Shown here: positions 53,712 through 63,680 of the stretch, piece after piece
How positions within the stretch are numbered: position 1 is the stretch's first letter
Layout of the letters: each line of letters begins with the position of its first letter
Position numbers and translations under genes: made by a program
Notes under the pieces: generated by a model
Databases searched by the model: none
The model's input: the letters and a program-made list of their open reading frames with translations, nothing else
Told to the model about the DNA's origin: nothing
From: Fodinibius saliphilus
GTDB lineage: Bacteria; Bacteroidota; Rhodothermia; Balneolales; Balneolaceae
Assembly: GCF_005869845.1 (NCBI RefSeq)
Contig: NZ_VAWF01000001.1
Coordinates: 1,054,001-1,118,000, forward strand
Length of the DNA stretch: 64,000 nucleotides
Reading direction: 5' to 3'

Positions 53712-56432
53712 ATGAGTAATTCTGCCTTTTCAAATAGACTCTTCAAAATTCTTCTTCCGCTATTAGTAATCATCGGAGTGATAGGATTATTTTCTGATTG
53801 GATCATAGAATGGCTATGGCTAGATAACCTAGGGTATGACCAGGTGTTCTGGACCATAAAAACAACACAAGGTCTTTTGCTTGTGGGTGCACTTTTTCTT
53901 GCACTCTTGTATGTAATCCCCAATATGAGAGCGTTGGGCAAGAGATTTAGCACCATGAGTTTTGGACAATCGCCGCTGGCTCAGCTCAAACTGCACGAAA
54001 TCAGCAGTAAAAAAATAAAAACAACCTTTTACGGGGTCGGAGCGATTATCAGTGGTTTCTTCTCATTAGCATTCTTCATGCGATGGGATACCTACTTCCG
54101 ATTTCACTGGAATGAAACATTTGGACAGGTTGATCCTATTTTTGGGCATGACATCGGCTTTTACCTCTTCCGACTTCCTTTTATTGAGCTTATTCAAAAC
54201 AGTTTGAGCTCACTGGTATTCTTTGTTACAGCCATCACCATCTTACTTTATGTATATTCCGGTGCCCTTAGCCTTGGATCGTCAAAGAAGGTTATAGCTT
54301 CATCGGGTATTAAAAGACATATTAGTATCAATATCGGTATCTGGTTATTACTGCTCTCCTGGGGATATTACTTGCAGCGCTATAACCTGTTATACAATTC
54401 GGGTGGTGCAGTATATGGGGCCGGCTATATCGATATCAATGTTCGCCTCCCTATTATATGGTTATTATGCATCCTGTCATTGGCGCTTGCTGCTTTTGCT
54501 TTTTTCCAACTCTATAAGAGCCAATTTAAATGGCTGATCATTGGCGGTGTTGCAACAATATTAATAGGCGGAATTGGCAATGGCCTGCTTCCGGGCATGG
54601 TACAGCAATTTATTGTAGAACCCAGCGAACTGCAGCTCGAAGAACCCTATATCAAAAACAGTATTGAACAAACACGGGAAGCTTATGCACTGGATAAGAT
54701 GGATACCCAGCCATACAGTGCAGAGCCATCGGAACAGATGGATTGGTCTACCATTCAAGAAAATGAACAGACTATCGAAAATATACGGCTGTGGGACCCC
54801 AGGCTACTGATTCAAACCTATCGGCAGCTACAGGAAATACGTCTATACTACCAGTTTTACAATGTTGATGTGGACCGTTACCAAACTGATGAAGGATATA
54901 TGCAGATGATGGTTTCTGCCCGTGAACTGTCTGAGGAACTTCCGGAGCAAGCCAACACCTGGGTGAATCGTCGGCTACAGTATACACACGGCTATGGACT
55001 AGTAATGAGTCCCGTTGCCCAGGAAGGCTCGCAGGGTGACCCGCGGTTAACTATCAAAGATATTCCTCCTGTTACGGATATGGGACTCACAGTCGATCAA
55101 CCTGCCATCTACTACGGTGAACATAATTCTGACTATAAGATTGTTAATACCAATGTCCGTGAGCTCGATTATCCCAGTGGAGATGAAAATGTTTATACCA
55201 ACTACCAGGGAAGCAGTGGAGTCAATATTGGTAGCTTATTTTCGAAACTTCTGTTCTCATGGAATTTTGGGGATATTAATATTCTGCTAACCGACTATAT
55301 CAATGAGGATAGTAAAATCATTTTCTGGAAAAAAATTCAAGAACGGGTTAATAAAATTGCCCCTTTCCTACGTCTGGAAGATGACCCCTACCTTGTGCTC
55401 AATGAGGGCAAACTTTATTGGATACAAGATGCTTATACTACTTCACCCGATTACCCTTATTCAGAACCATACAAAGGGCAATACAACTATATCCGAAATT
55501 CTGTTAAGGTAGTAGTAGATGCGTACAACGGTTCTGTTGATTTCTATGTCGCGGATGAACAAGATCCGGTACTTAATATTTATCGTGATATTTTCCCGAC
55601 TATGTTCAAACCGATGGATGAAATGCCCGGTAGTCTTCGCAGTCATATTCGCTACCCCATCCATTACTTCAAGGCACAGATTGAAAAATACAACGAATAC
55701 CATATGACCGATCCTCAGGTATTTTATAACAACGAGGATTTATGGACACGCCCCAATGAGAAATATGGGGGACAATCCATCAAAATGGAACCTTACTATG
55801 TACTCACTAAGCTTCCTGGGCAAGAAGAACTGCAATATCTGCTAATTAGTCCCCTAACCCCCAACAACAGAGATAATATGATTGGATGGATGGCAGCCAA
55901 TTCCGATTATCCCAACTATGGGGAAGTTTCTGTTTATCAGCTCCCAAAAGAACGATTGATTCTTGGCCCTGCACAGATTGAAGCCCGTATAGATCAGGAT
56001 ACTGAAATATCACGACAGCTAGCCCTTTGGGATCAGCGCGGTTCTCGGGTCATCCGCGGAAACCTTATGGTCATCCCAATAGAAAATTCATTTATATATG
56101 TAGAGCCGGTTTTCCTTATTGCAGAAGGTGTTGATATTCCCCAGTTGCAACGTGTCATTGCCACATCAGGCGAAAAAATAGCCATGCAACCGACCCTTTG
56201 GGAATCGATAGAAGCACTTTATGGTAAAAAAGGTCAGCGTATTGCCTCTACAAAAATCGATACAAGTGGTGTAATGCCGCCAACCTCCCAAGCCATGTCC
56301 GCTTCATCCTCTGAGGAGCTTAACAGAGCTCAAACCCTTTGGAAAGAGGCGAGCGAAGCTTTAAAAAGCGGCGACTGGGAAACCTTCGGTAGCAAAATGA
56401 AGGAAATTGAAGAGTTGCTAAATCAAAATTAA
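53712..56432 (+). CDS. UPF0182 family membrane protein
   Basis: Large membrane protein of 906 residues. About seven helices lie in the first 290 residues (ILLPLLVIIGVIGLFSDWI, LLLVGALFLALLYVIPN, and others), with the family motif FRHDIGFYLFRLPFIE-like GHDIGFYLFRLPFIELIQ; the remainder is exported, with NVRELDYPSGDENVYTNYQG and a typical acidic C-terminal segment. Function unknown. It is a single rightward gene after a divergent region and converges with the kinase gene. Confidence 0.9.
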   Translation: MSNSAFSNRLFKILLPLLVIIGVIGLFSDWIIEWLWLDNLGYDQVFWTIKTTQGLLLVGALFLALLYVIPNMRALGKRFSTMSFGQSPLAQLKLHEISSKKIKTTFYGVGAIISGFFSLAFFMRWDTYFRFHWNETFGQVDPIFGHDIGFYLFRLPFIELIQNSLSSLVFFVTAITILLYVYSGALSLGSSKKVIASSGIKRHISINIGIWLLLLSWGYYLQRYNLLYNSGGAVYGAGYIDINVRLPIIWLLCILSLALAAFAFFQLYKSQFKWLIIGGVATILIGGIGNGLLPGMVQQFIVEPSELQLEEPYIKNSIEQTREAYALDKMDTQPYSAEPSEQMDWSTIQENEQTIENIRLWDPRLLIQTYRQLQEIRLYYQFYNVDVDRYQTDEGYMQMMVSARELSEELPEQANTWVNRRLQYTHGYGLVMSPVAQEGSQGDPRLTIKDIPPVTDMGLTVDQPAIYYGEHNSDYKIVNTNVRELDYPSGDENVYTNYQGSSGVNIGSLFSKLLFSWNFGDINILLTDYINEDSKIIFWKKIQERVNKIAPFLRLEDDPYLVLNEGKLYWIQDAYTTSPDYPYSEPYKGQYNYIRNSVKVVVDAYNGSVDFYVADEQDPVLNIYRDIFPTMFKPMDEMPGSLRSHIRYPIHYFKAQIEKYNEYHMTDPQVFYNNEDLWTRPNEKYGGQSIKMEPYYVLTKLPGQEELQYLLISPLTPNNRDNMIGWMAANSDYPNYGEVSVYQLPKERLILGPAQIEARIDQDTEISRQLALWDQRGSRVIRGNLMVIPIENSFIYVEPVFLIAEGVDIPQLQRVIATSGEKIAMQPTLWESIEALYGKKGQRIASTKIDTSGVMPPTSQAMSASSSEELNRAQTLWKEASEALKSGDWETFGSKMKEIEELLNQN

Positions 56433-56446
56433 TAGCCTGGCTTGAA

Positions 56447-58912
56447 CTATTTTTCCAGCTCAAATTGGAGCGAGAATTCTGTGCCGGAATCAGTACGAGT
56501 AAACTCGGACTCCCCTCCAATTTGGGTTGAAAGCGTATGAATAAGCTTAATACCCAGTGATTTTGGACTATCCATGCTAACTTCTTCAGAAATCCCTACA
56601 CCATTATCTTTAACCAACATCAATATTTGTCCGCTGTTGTTAGTTATATCAATACTTATCGTTCCTCTCTCCCGATCAATAAATGCATGCTTATAGGCAT
56701 TTGTAATAAGCTCATTTAAGATAAGTCCGCATGGGATAGCCTGATTAATGGTAAAATCAATAGGATCAGCATCAATAGAAATAGTCACATCTGTTTCCTC
56801 AGATTTCATTGAGGAAACAATAACCTCTGTAAGTTCCTGCAGATATTTGTCAAATGAAATTTCCGACAGGTTTTTATTTTGATAGAGTTTTTCATGAATT
56901 AGGGCTATAGAATTAATGCGCATCTGACTCGCTGTCAGCACCTCTTTAGCTTCCTCAGAAGTGGTGTTATATGCCTGCAACTCCAGTAGACCTGTAATCA
57001 CTGCCAAGTTATTCTTGACCCTGTGGTGAATTTCTGCCAACAGCACCTCCTTTTCTTTCAGCGACTTTTTGACTTTTTCTTCGGCCTTTTTGCGATCAGT
57101 GATATTAACAAAAATGCCAAAGATAGCAACCGTCTTTGCTCCTACATTAACCGGAACACCATATATCAATACATCAACAAGGCTACCGTCCTTACATACT
57201 CTTTTACCGGTATGGAAAGCTGTTTCACCACTTAATATCTTGTTTGAAACCTCACGAGCCTTCTCTCTCTCATCGTCGGGAACTAAAAAGTTATCAATAT
57301 TTAATCCTTTTACCTCCCTTGTTTCATATCCAAAGGTATGCTCAAAAGATTCATTAACCTTTCTTACCTCCTGCCGCTTGTCTAACAGAGCTATAGGTAT
57401 AGGCGCATTCTGAAAGAGCTGTCGAAACATCTCTTCATTTTTTCGCAACTCTTCTTCTGCCTTATAGCGCTCAGTAATATCACGTGCTATGGCAATTACA
57501 GCATCCTCTCCAAAATAGGTACCCGGGTTAACTACAACTTCTTTCGGAAATACCTCTCCGTTTTTACGTTTTCCCCACCACTCAAAACTCTGTGGGCTAC
57601 CATTAAGTGCTTTCTGCACCTTTTTCTTCGTCGCTTCCATATCTACTTTTCCCGGTGCAGATAGCACCTCGGGGGTTTTCCCAATAAAGAAAGATTTTTC
57701 ATAGCCATACATATCCACAGCTCCTTGGTTGACTTCAAGAAAACGCCCTTCTTTATCCTGGATATAAATTGCATCAGATATGGAATCAAACAAATCTTGA
57801 AACGTATCTAAGCTCGCCTGGTATTTTCGTACAGTTTCTTTATTTTCGGTGATATCCAACAGGGTACCAACCACCGCCGGGCGGCCCATATATATGATAC
57901 GAGTCCCATATACACTTACATCAATTACTTCGCCGGTCTTAGTGTTGCAACGAAAATCATATTCAATTGCATTTTCTTCTCCCTCAATACGAGCACGTAA
58001 ATTTTCTTTAACCAACTCACGATCCTCTGGATGGGTAAGATCAAATGGCGACATCGATCCTACAATCTCTTGTCGATCGTAACCAAATATTTTTGAAAAT
58101 CGAGGATTCACATACTTGAAAACGTTATCCTGAATCAGATAAACCCCAACGAGCGATTCTTCCGAAAGTGCTCTAAACAAATTATCTGACTGTCGCTGAT
58201 CACTAATATCAACTATCAGCGATTGGATATTGGAAACTTCCTTTTCCTCGTCATATTGTAGCGAATTATACCATTTACAGATTAATGAACTGCCCTCTTT
58301 TGTTTTTACTTCTGCTTCAAAACTAAGATTTTCCTCCTCACTACCAATGGCTTTTGTAAGGGTATCCTGAACATAGGGCACTTCTTCTTCAACAAGGAGA
58401 TCCTTCATACTCATCTCCCGACTCTCTAGCTCCTCCTTATCCCAACCAAAAAGATCTTCTGACTGGTCCCACCAATTTTTAATCTCTAAATCACTCCCCC
58501 ATTCTACTTCTGTAAAAGAAAGATTGGATTTAGAATCAACAATATCCGGAAAACTTAGCCGTTGCTTTTCTTCTATAATTTCATGACTTATATCATGGGC
58601 AATAACCAAGTAAGCTTCCATCCCGTTACATTCAAAAGAGTGTGAACTAAACTGTACATAACGTTTTTTCCCTTGCTTCGTGTTATGTACCCAAATTTTA
58701 TCATCAGAAACTGAATCTCTAGCTGGGATACCCAGCACCTCTGCCCTTCTTTTTTCAATACCTAAATCGTCAATATTCATGGAGGAAAACTCTTCGCTCG
58801 AATACCCATAACATTCAACAGCTGAACTATTTACGTCAAGGATATCCCCCGAGTTTTGATCCAAAATGAATATAGGTTGCTCATCAAAAAAAGATATGCT
58901 ATTACTATCCAT
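56447..58912 (-). CDS. multi-PAS histidine kinase (HWE/HisKA_2 type)
   Basis: Soluble sensor kinase of 821 residues without a membrane helix, so it senses a cytosolic signal. Five PAS-like domains precede the kinase (approximately 10-110, 115-235, 240-360, 365-490, 495-610), each with a YGY/FGY-type core (ECYGYSSEEF, KIFGYDRQEI, DMYGYEKSFF, HTFGYETREV). The HisKA_2 domain starts LLAEIHHRVKNNLAVITGLLELQ with phospho-accepting His near 628; the ATPase has NELITNAYKHAF and DNGVGI. Kinases of this class often pair with orphan regulators; a link to the response regulator at 6.4 kb is only a guess. Confidence 0.93.
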   Translation of the reverse strand: MDSNSISFFDEQPIFILDQNSGDILDVNSSAVECYGYSSEEFSSMNIDDLGIEKRRAEVLGIPARDSVSDDKIWVHNTKQGKKRYVQFSSHSFECNGMEAYLVIAHDISHEIIEEKQRLSFPDIVDSKSNLSFTEVEWGSDLEIKNWWDQSEDLFGWDKEELESREMSMKDLLVEEEVPYVQDTLTKAIGSEEENLSFEAEVKTKEGSSLICKWYNSLQYDEEKEVSNIQSLIVDISDQRQSDNLFRALSEESLVGVYLIQDNVFKYVNPRFSKIFGYDRQEIVGSMSPFDLTHPEDRELVKENLRARIEGEENAIEYDFRCNTKTGEVIDVSVYGTRIIYMGRPAVVGTLLDITENKETVRKYQASLDTFQDLFDSISDAIYIQDKEGRFLEVNQGAVDMYGYEKSFFIGKTPEVLSAPGKVDMEATKKKVQKALNGSPQSFEWWGKRKNGEVFPKEVVVNPGTYFGEDAVIAIARDITERYKAEEELRKNEEMFRQLFQNAPIPIALLDKRQEVRKVNESFEHTFGYETREVKGLNIDNFLVPDDEREKAREVSNKILSGETAFHTGKRVCKDGSLVDVLIYGVPVNVGAKTVAIFGIFVNITDRKKAEEKVKKSLKEKEVLLAEIHHRVKNNLAVITGLLELQAYNTTSEEAKEVLTASQMRINSIALIHEKLYQNKNLSEISFDKYLQELTEVIVSSMKSEETDVTISIDADPIDFTINQAIPCGLILNELITNAYKHAFIDRERGTISIDITNNSGQILMLVKDNGVGISEEVSMDSPKSLGIKLIHTLSTQIGGESEFTRTDSGTEFSLQFELEK

Positions 58913-59105
58913 CCCTATATTTTCCCGTTAAAGCCATAATTTAGTTGAATCGCATTTAATGTAAAATTCTAAATGTATTTGTAAAACCATAATTCACTTT
59001 TTTTGATAAAATCTCTAATTGAGTCTGTCCCTCTTTGGTTATTTTTATATCTTTAGAGGCTAAAATTACAGTCTTAATTATCCAAAACTGCAGATTTATT
59101 ACTGA

Positions 59106-61052
59106 ATGGCTGAACAAATAACCATTACATTTCCTGATGGGAATGAAAAAAAATACCCGAAAGGAACAACAGGACGCGAAATTGCCGCATCAATAGCAAA
59201 AGGTTTAGCGCGAGAAGCATTAAGTATAACGCTTAACGATGAAGTACTGGGGTTAGACCGCCCTATCGAAGAGGACGGCACCATAACTATTAATACGTGG
59301 GATAGTGAAGATGGAAAGTACACCTTCTGGCACTCATCTGCGCACGTTCTTGCTGAGGCTATTCAAGAACTCTACCCCAACGCAAAGTTCGGTATTGGAC
59401 CTCCCATAGAAGATGGTTTTTATTATGATATTGACTTTGGAAACCAAACTATTGGCCATGATGATCTGGAAAAGATCGAAAATAAAATGATTGAGATGGC
59501 CCGAAAGAAATCTGAGTTTGATCGGCTTCCTGTATCAAAGGAAGAAGCCCTTGCACACTACAAAGAAGTGGGCAATGAATATAAAATAGACCTTATCGAT
59601 GATCTTGAAGACGGGAATATCACCTTCTATAAGCAGGGCAATTTCACTGACCTCTGCCGTGGCCCCCATATCCCCAATACCGGGCGCATCAAAGCTGTAA
59701 AGCTCACCAGCCTGGCAGGAGCATACTGGCGCGGTGATGAAGAGAATGAACAACTTACTCGTATTTATGGCATCTCTTTTCCCAAAAAGAAGTTGTTAGA
59801 CCAATATATTGAACGGGTTGAAGAAGCTAAGAAGCGCGACCACAAAAAGTTGGGGAAAGAGCTCGGAATTTATATGATCGACCAGATGGTGGGTCAGGGT
59901 CTTCCTGTTTGGCTGCCAAACGGTACAGTACTTCGCCGTACACTGGAAGCATTTTTACGAGAAGAACAAAAGAAACGGGGCTATAAAGAAGTTATAACCC
60001 CTCACATAGGGAACTTGGAATTGTACCGTACTTCGGGCCACTATCCCTACTATCGCGAGTCGCAATATAATCCTATTGAGATGGAAGGTGAAGAAGATGG
60101 CTACCTTCTAAAACCAATGAACTGCCCACACCACCATCGCATTTACTCGAACGAGCTGCGCAGTTACCGTGACCTGCCATTACGACTGGCAGAGTTCGGA
60201 AGCGTATATCGTTATGAGCAATCAGGGGAACTCAATGGACTTTCACGAGTGCGAGGCTTCACCCAGGATGATGCACATATTTACTGCACGCACGACCAGC
60301 TGAAAGATGAGATTAAGAACTGTATCGACCTTACCGAACTAGTATTCGGTACTTTTGAAATGCCAGTAGATATCCGCCTTTCTTTCCGTGATGATAACGA
60401 AGATAAATATGGCGGAGAGAGCGAATTCTGGGACCGTGCCGAACAAGAAATTAAAGAAGTCGCCGATGAGATGGATCTTGACTACACGATTGGCCGTGGT
60501 GAAGCTAGCTTTTATGGCCCCAAAATTGACTTTATTATTAGAGATGCAATTGGTCGAAAGTGGCAACTAGGTACCGTACAGGTAGATTATGTAATGCCAG
60601 AACGTTTTGACTTAACTTATGTAGGTTCTGATAACAGTAAGCATCGTCCTGTTATTATACACCGGGCTCCTTTCGGGTCCATGGAACGGTTTACCAGTAT
60701 CCTGATAGAGCATTTCGCCGGTGATTTCCCGGTATGGTTATCTCCAAAACAGGTACAAATCATTCCTGTATCTGATGACTTTAATGAATATGCTTTTAAA
60801 TGTGCTTCTGCACTTAAAAAAGAAGATGTACGCGTAGAAGTAGATACCCGAAGTGAACCCATTGGAGGAAAAATCAGGGATGCTGAAACGAGCAAGATTC
60901 CATATATGTTAATAGTTGGTGGCGATGAAGAAGAAGAAGGAACGGTTTCTGTTCGCCGCCACAAAGAAGGTGATATTGGAACTTTTGATTTTTCTGAATT
61001 TATTTCTAATCTCACTGATGAGATTGATAACAAAGAAGTTCCCAAACATTAG
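59106..61052 (+). CDS. thrS: threonyl-tRNA synthetase
   Basis: Class II ThrRS of 648 residues. The TGS domain (ITITFPDGNEKKYPKGTTGREIAASIA) is followed by the editing domain (FWHSSAHVLAEAIQELYPNAKFGIGPPIEDGFYYD, with its His/Cys site), the catalytic core with motif 2 (PLRLAEFGSVYRYEQSGELNGLSRVRGFTQDDAHIY) and motif 3 (VIIHRAPFGSMERFTSILIEH), and an anticodon-binding C-terminus (DVRVEVDTRSEPIGGKIRDAE). It heads the translation operon that continues with infC, 47 bp downstream. Confidence 0.97.
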   Translation: MAEQITITFPDGNEKKYPKGTTGREIAASIAKGLAREALSITLNDEVLGLDRPIEEDGTITINTWDSEDGKYTFWHSSAHVLAEAIQELYPNAKFGIGPPIEDGFYYDIDFGNQTIGHDDLEKIENKMIEMARKKSEFDRLPVSKEEALAHYKEVGNEYKIDLIDDLEDGNITFYKQGNFTDLCRGPHIPNTGRIKAVKLTSLAGAYWRGDEENEQLTRIYGISFPKKKLLDQYIERVEEAKKRDHKKLGKELGIYMIDQMVGQGLPVWLPNGTVLRRTLEAFLREEQKKRGYKEVITPHIGNLELYRTSGHYPYYRESQYNPIEMEGEEDGYLLKPMNCPHHHRIYSNELRSYRDLPLRLAEFGSVYRYEQSGELNGLSRVRGFTQDDAHIYCTHDQLKDEIKNCIDLTELVFGTFEMPVDIRLSFRDDNEDKYGGESEFWDRAEQEIKEVADEMDLDYTIGRGEASFYGPKIDFIIRDAIGRKWQLGTVQVDYVMPERFDLTYVGSDNSKHRPVIIHRAPFGSMERFTSILIEHFAGDFPVWLSPKQVQIIPVSDDFNEYAFKCASALKKEDVRVEVDTRSEPIGGKIRDAETSKIPYMLIVGGDEEEEGTVSVRRHKEGDIGTFDFSEFISNLTDEIDNKEVPKH

Positions 61053-61099
61053 ATTTTTTAACAGTATTAATTTCTAATAAAAAACAATAGAGGTTACTT

Positions 61100-61660
61100 A
61101 TCGGAAGAACCAGAAGACGACGACCACGGGGTAATGATGACCGCCCTAATGCTAATGAAGAAATCAGAGCATCTAAAGTACGTGTCATACACCCTGAAGA
61201 TGTAGAAAAAGAGCACGAAGTTGTACCTATTGACCGTGCACTAGAGATCGCAGAACGTTATGGCCTTGATCTCGTTGAGGTAGCACCCAACGCCAAACCA
61301 CCAGTTTGTAAGGTGTTGGATTTCGGCAAGTATATGTACAAAAAAAAGAAGAAAGAAAAAGAAGCGAAAAAGAAGCAACATACCGTACAGGTTAAAGAAC
61401 TTCGCTTCCGCCCTAACACTGATGATCATGACCTTGAATTTAAAACGCGTCATGCTCGTGAGTTTCTCGAAGGCGGTGATAAAGTAAAAGCTACCGTTCA
61501 GTTTCGTGGACGCGATATGCTCTACACCGATCGGGGCAAAGAGTTATTACACGATCTTGCCGAAGAGTTGGATGATATCAGCGAGATTGAATCCAAACCG
61601 AATATGGAAGGTCGCCGCATGATCATGATGTTGGCCCCCACCGGTAAAGGCGGTTCATAA
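61100..61660 (+). CDS. infC: translation initiation factor IF-3 with AUC start
   Basis: IF-3 binds the 30S subunit and checks initiation codons. The conserved frame runs upstream of any ATG: GRTRRRRPRGNDDRP, EEIRASKVRVIHPE, LEIAERYGLDLVEVAPNAKPPVCKVLDFGKYMY, then the linker KKKKEKEAKKKQ and the C-terminal domain ending MMLAPTGKGGS. An in-frame TAG lies at 61088-61090, and the only usable start between it and the conserved N-terminus with a Shine-Dalgarno at the right distance (AGAGG, 6 bp) is ATC at 61100. infC is known to start at AUU or AUC in other bacteria, allowing IF-3 to repress itself. 186 residues, normal length. Confidence 0.85.
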   Translation: MGRTRRRRPRGNDDRPNANEEIRASKVRVIHPEDVEKEHEVVPIDRALEIAERYGLDLVEVAPNAKPPVCKVLDFGKYMYKKKKKEKEAKKKQHTVQVKELRFRPNTDDHDLEFKTRHAREFLEGGDKVKATVQFRGRDMLYTDRGKELLHDLAEELDDISEIESKPNMEGRRMIMMLAPTGKGGS

Positions 61661-61682
61661 CTGCTCACCTGATTTTATGACC

Positions 61683-61716
61683 AGTGATACCATCCAAATT
61701 TAGGGGTGGTATCACT
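61683..61716 (+). promoter_or_regulatory. hairpin between infC and rpmI
   Basis: AGTGATACCA (61683-61692) pairs with TGGTATCACT (61707-61716) around a 14-base loop that can extend the stem (TCC/GGG). Only a broken T-rich stretch follows (TCTTAAAATTATT), so it is a weak terminator, attenuator or mRNA processing site rather than a full stop, and the ribosomal protein genes continue downstream. A second palindrome (TTTAAGTT/AACTTAAA, 61737-61761) follows. Confidence 0.6.
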
Positions 61717-61813
61717 TCTTAAAATTATTCTGTGTATTTAAGTTTAATATTCGAACTTAAATGCTTATCTTCGTAGCCATAATTTCCAAGAAATTTTTAA
61801 AAGGTGTTTTGTT

Positions 61814-62011
61814 ATGCCAAAAATGAAAACCCATAGTGGGGCCAGTAAACGCTTCAAAAAAACCTCTAGCGGTAAATTCAAGCGTAAAAAAGCTGGGAAA
61901 GGACATATCCTCACCAAAAAAACTAGCAGAAAGAAGCGTAAACTCGGCAAAGCTACAACGGTTGATAAGACCCAAGAAGATAGCGTCGAGAAAATGCTTC
62001 CGTACAAGTAA
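61814..62011 (+). CDS. rpmI: 50S ribosomal protein L35
   Basis: L35 of 65 residues, highly basic. It begins [20 protein letters not shown] and contains [23 protein letters not shown], the full L35 pattern, with its normal C-terminus. Positioned 153 bp after infC and 29 bp before rplT, the standard infC-rpmI-rplT order. Confidence 0.98.
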   Translation: MPKMKTHSGASKRFKKTSSGKFKRKKAGKGHILTKKTSRKKRKLGKATTVDKTQEDSVEKMLPYK

Positions 62012-62040
62012 TTAATATTAACTCTTAAACATTAGACAAA

Positions 62041-62388
62041 ATGCCACGTTCAAGAAATAAGGTGGCTTCCCGTCGCCGTCGCCGCAAAATTTTAAAACAG
62101 GCGAAAGGTTACTGGGGCAAGCGAAAGAATGTTTATAAGTTTGCGAAAAATACGGTCGAAAAAGGGATGCTATATCAGTATCGTGACCGCAAAGTTCGTA
62201 AACGTGAATTCAGAAAGCTCTGGATCACACGCATTAATGCTGCTGCCCGTCAAAACGGTACTACCTACTCACGACTGATGGGAGCCTTAGGAAAGCAAAA
62301 TATTGAGATCAACCGTAAGGTTTTAGCTGACCTTGCCGTCAATGATCCGGAAACTTTCACCGCTATAGTTAACGAAGTATCCAACTAA
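62041..62388 (+). CDS. rplT: 50S ribosomal protein L20
   Basis: L20 of 115 residues, essential for early 50S assembly. It begins [33 protein letters not shown] and ends with the [10 protein letters not shown] region, all family-typical. In other bacteria L20 represses its own operon by binding the mRNA before rpmI; the hairpin at 61683 lies where such a site would be. A strong terminator follows. Confidence 0.98.
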   Translation: MPRSRNKVASRRRRRKILKQAKGYWGKRKNVYKFAKNTVEKGMLYQYRDRKVRKREFRKLWITRINAAARQNGTTYSRLMGALGKQNIEINRKVLADLAVNDPETFTAIVNEVSN

Positions 62389-62408
62389 TAGCGATGTGAA
62401 GATATTAT

Positions 62409-62446
62409 AAACCGATCTTCCCGCTTGTTGGGAGGATCGGTTTTTT
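62409..62446 (+). terminator. intrinsic terminator after rplT
   Basis: AAACCGATCTTCCC (62409-62422) pairs with GGGAGGATCGGTTT (62430-62443) with one G-U wobble, a 7-base loop and six T. It ends the thrS-infC-rpmI-rplT transcript, so pheS probably has its own promoter. Confidence 0.9.
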
Positions 62447-62561
62447 ATTTTCATTGAAGGATTAGTCCTAATTAGCTAGATTCCACTCATTATTACGCCA
62501 TACCCAAACCTGCGTATGGTCTATTTCATATATAGCCAATAAATACGATCGATTAATTCTC

Positions 62562-63575
62562 ATGCTCGACGATATAGAAGCGCTAAAGAAAGAAGTACAA
62601 AATTATACTATTTCCACCGAAGAAGAGCTCGAATCTTTTCGCCTCAAATTCCTATCCCGAAAAGGGAAAATCCAGTCTATGTTTTCCCGGATGAGTGAAG
62701 TACCTAATGATCAAAAGGCAAAGGTTGGCAGGGCTATGAATGAAGTGAAAAATCTTGCCCAAGAAACCTTCGATACTGCGAAACAACAGTTAGAGCGTGA
62801 AGAGACGGCAGATTTACAAGCAACTGATGATATTACACTTCCTGCCCCACCCTATACTCCGGGATCATTTCACCCGTTATCACAGACTTTTGAAGAAATG
62901 AAAAACATCTTCTATCGGCTGGGGTTTTCAATTGCTGACGGACCAGAAGTAGAAGATGATTTCCATAACTTTACGGCTTTAAACTTTCCTCCCAATCACC
63001 CGGCCCGCGATCAACAAGATACTTTTTTTATTCGGAAGGATGATGATCCGGAAGTTGATGATTTAGTGATGCGCACGCACACATCACCGGTTCAAATTCG
63101 ACTTATGCAAAAACAAGCTCCTCCAATTCGCACAATTATGCCGGGCCGGGTTTACCGAAATGAAGCGGTTTCCCCGAAATCGTATTTCCTCTTTCACCAG
63201 GTTGAAGCACTTTATATTGATACTGATGTAAGCATTGCTGAACTAAAAGAAACGCTCATCAGCTTTGTAAAGCTAATGTTTGGCAAGGATGTAAAATACC
63301 GGCTACGTCCGGGCTATTTCCCTTTTACTGAACCCAGCCTGGAAATGGATATCTGGTGGGAACCTGCCCATAAGAAAGATGGCAAATGGCTGGAAATTCT
63401 TGGCGCCGGCATGGTCGACCCCAATGTATTGAAAGCGGTAGATATCGACCCTGAGAAGTACACCGGCTTTGCTTGGGGTATGGGCGTTGAGCGTATTGCT
63501 ATGTTACGCCATCAGATTGATGATATCCGTGTGTTTTATGAAAATGATGTCCGCTTTTTAAAACAATTTAACTAA
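62562..63575 (+). CDS. pheS: phenylalanyl-tRNA synthetase alpha subunit
   Basis: Catalytic alpha subunit of PheRS, 337 residues. An N-terminal coiled coil (about 1-85: LRLKFLSRKGKIQSMFSRM) is followed by the class II core: HPLSQTFEEMKNIFYRLGFSIADGPEVEDDFHNF, TSPVQIRLMQKQAPPIR, PGRVYRNEAVSPKSYFLFHQVE, and motif 3 GFAWGMGVERIAML. Complete. pheT begins 105 bp downstream. The Ala/Gly-type residue deciding phenylalanine specificity lies in the FAWGMG loop. Confidence 0.97.
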   Translation: MLDDIEALKKEVQNYTISTEEELESFRLKFLSRKGKIQSMFSRMSEVPNDQKAKVGRAMNEVKNLAQETFDTAKQQLEREETADLQATDDITLPAPPYTPGSFHPLSQTFEEMKNIFYRLGFSIADGPEVEDDFHNFTALNFPPNHPARDQQDTFFIRKDDDPEVDDLVMRTHTSPVQIRLMQKQAPPIRTIMPGRVYRNEAVSPKSYFLFHQVEALYIDTDVSIAELKETLISFVKLMFGKDVKYRLRPGYFPFTEPSLEMDIWWEPAHKKDGKWLEILGAGMVDPNVLKAVDIDPEKYTGFAWGMGVERIAMLRHQIDDIRVFYENDVRFLKQFN

Positions 63576-63680
63576 TCAAATTTATTATTCTGTCATTTCG
63601 ATCCGGAAAACTGCCAATGAATTATCATAAAGGCATCCCGGTCCTCGAACCGACTACTGCAAAAAAATAGTTTTATTTAG

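Noticed and set aside
63576-63680. CTGTCATTTCGATCCGG near 63590 between pheS and pheT as a dispersed repeat
   Set aside because: It resembles GTCATTTCGA-type intergenic repeats of related bacteria, but only one copy is in the window, so a repeat cannot be supported.
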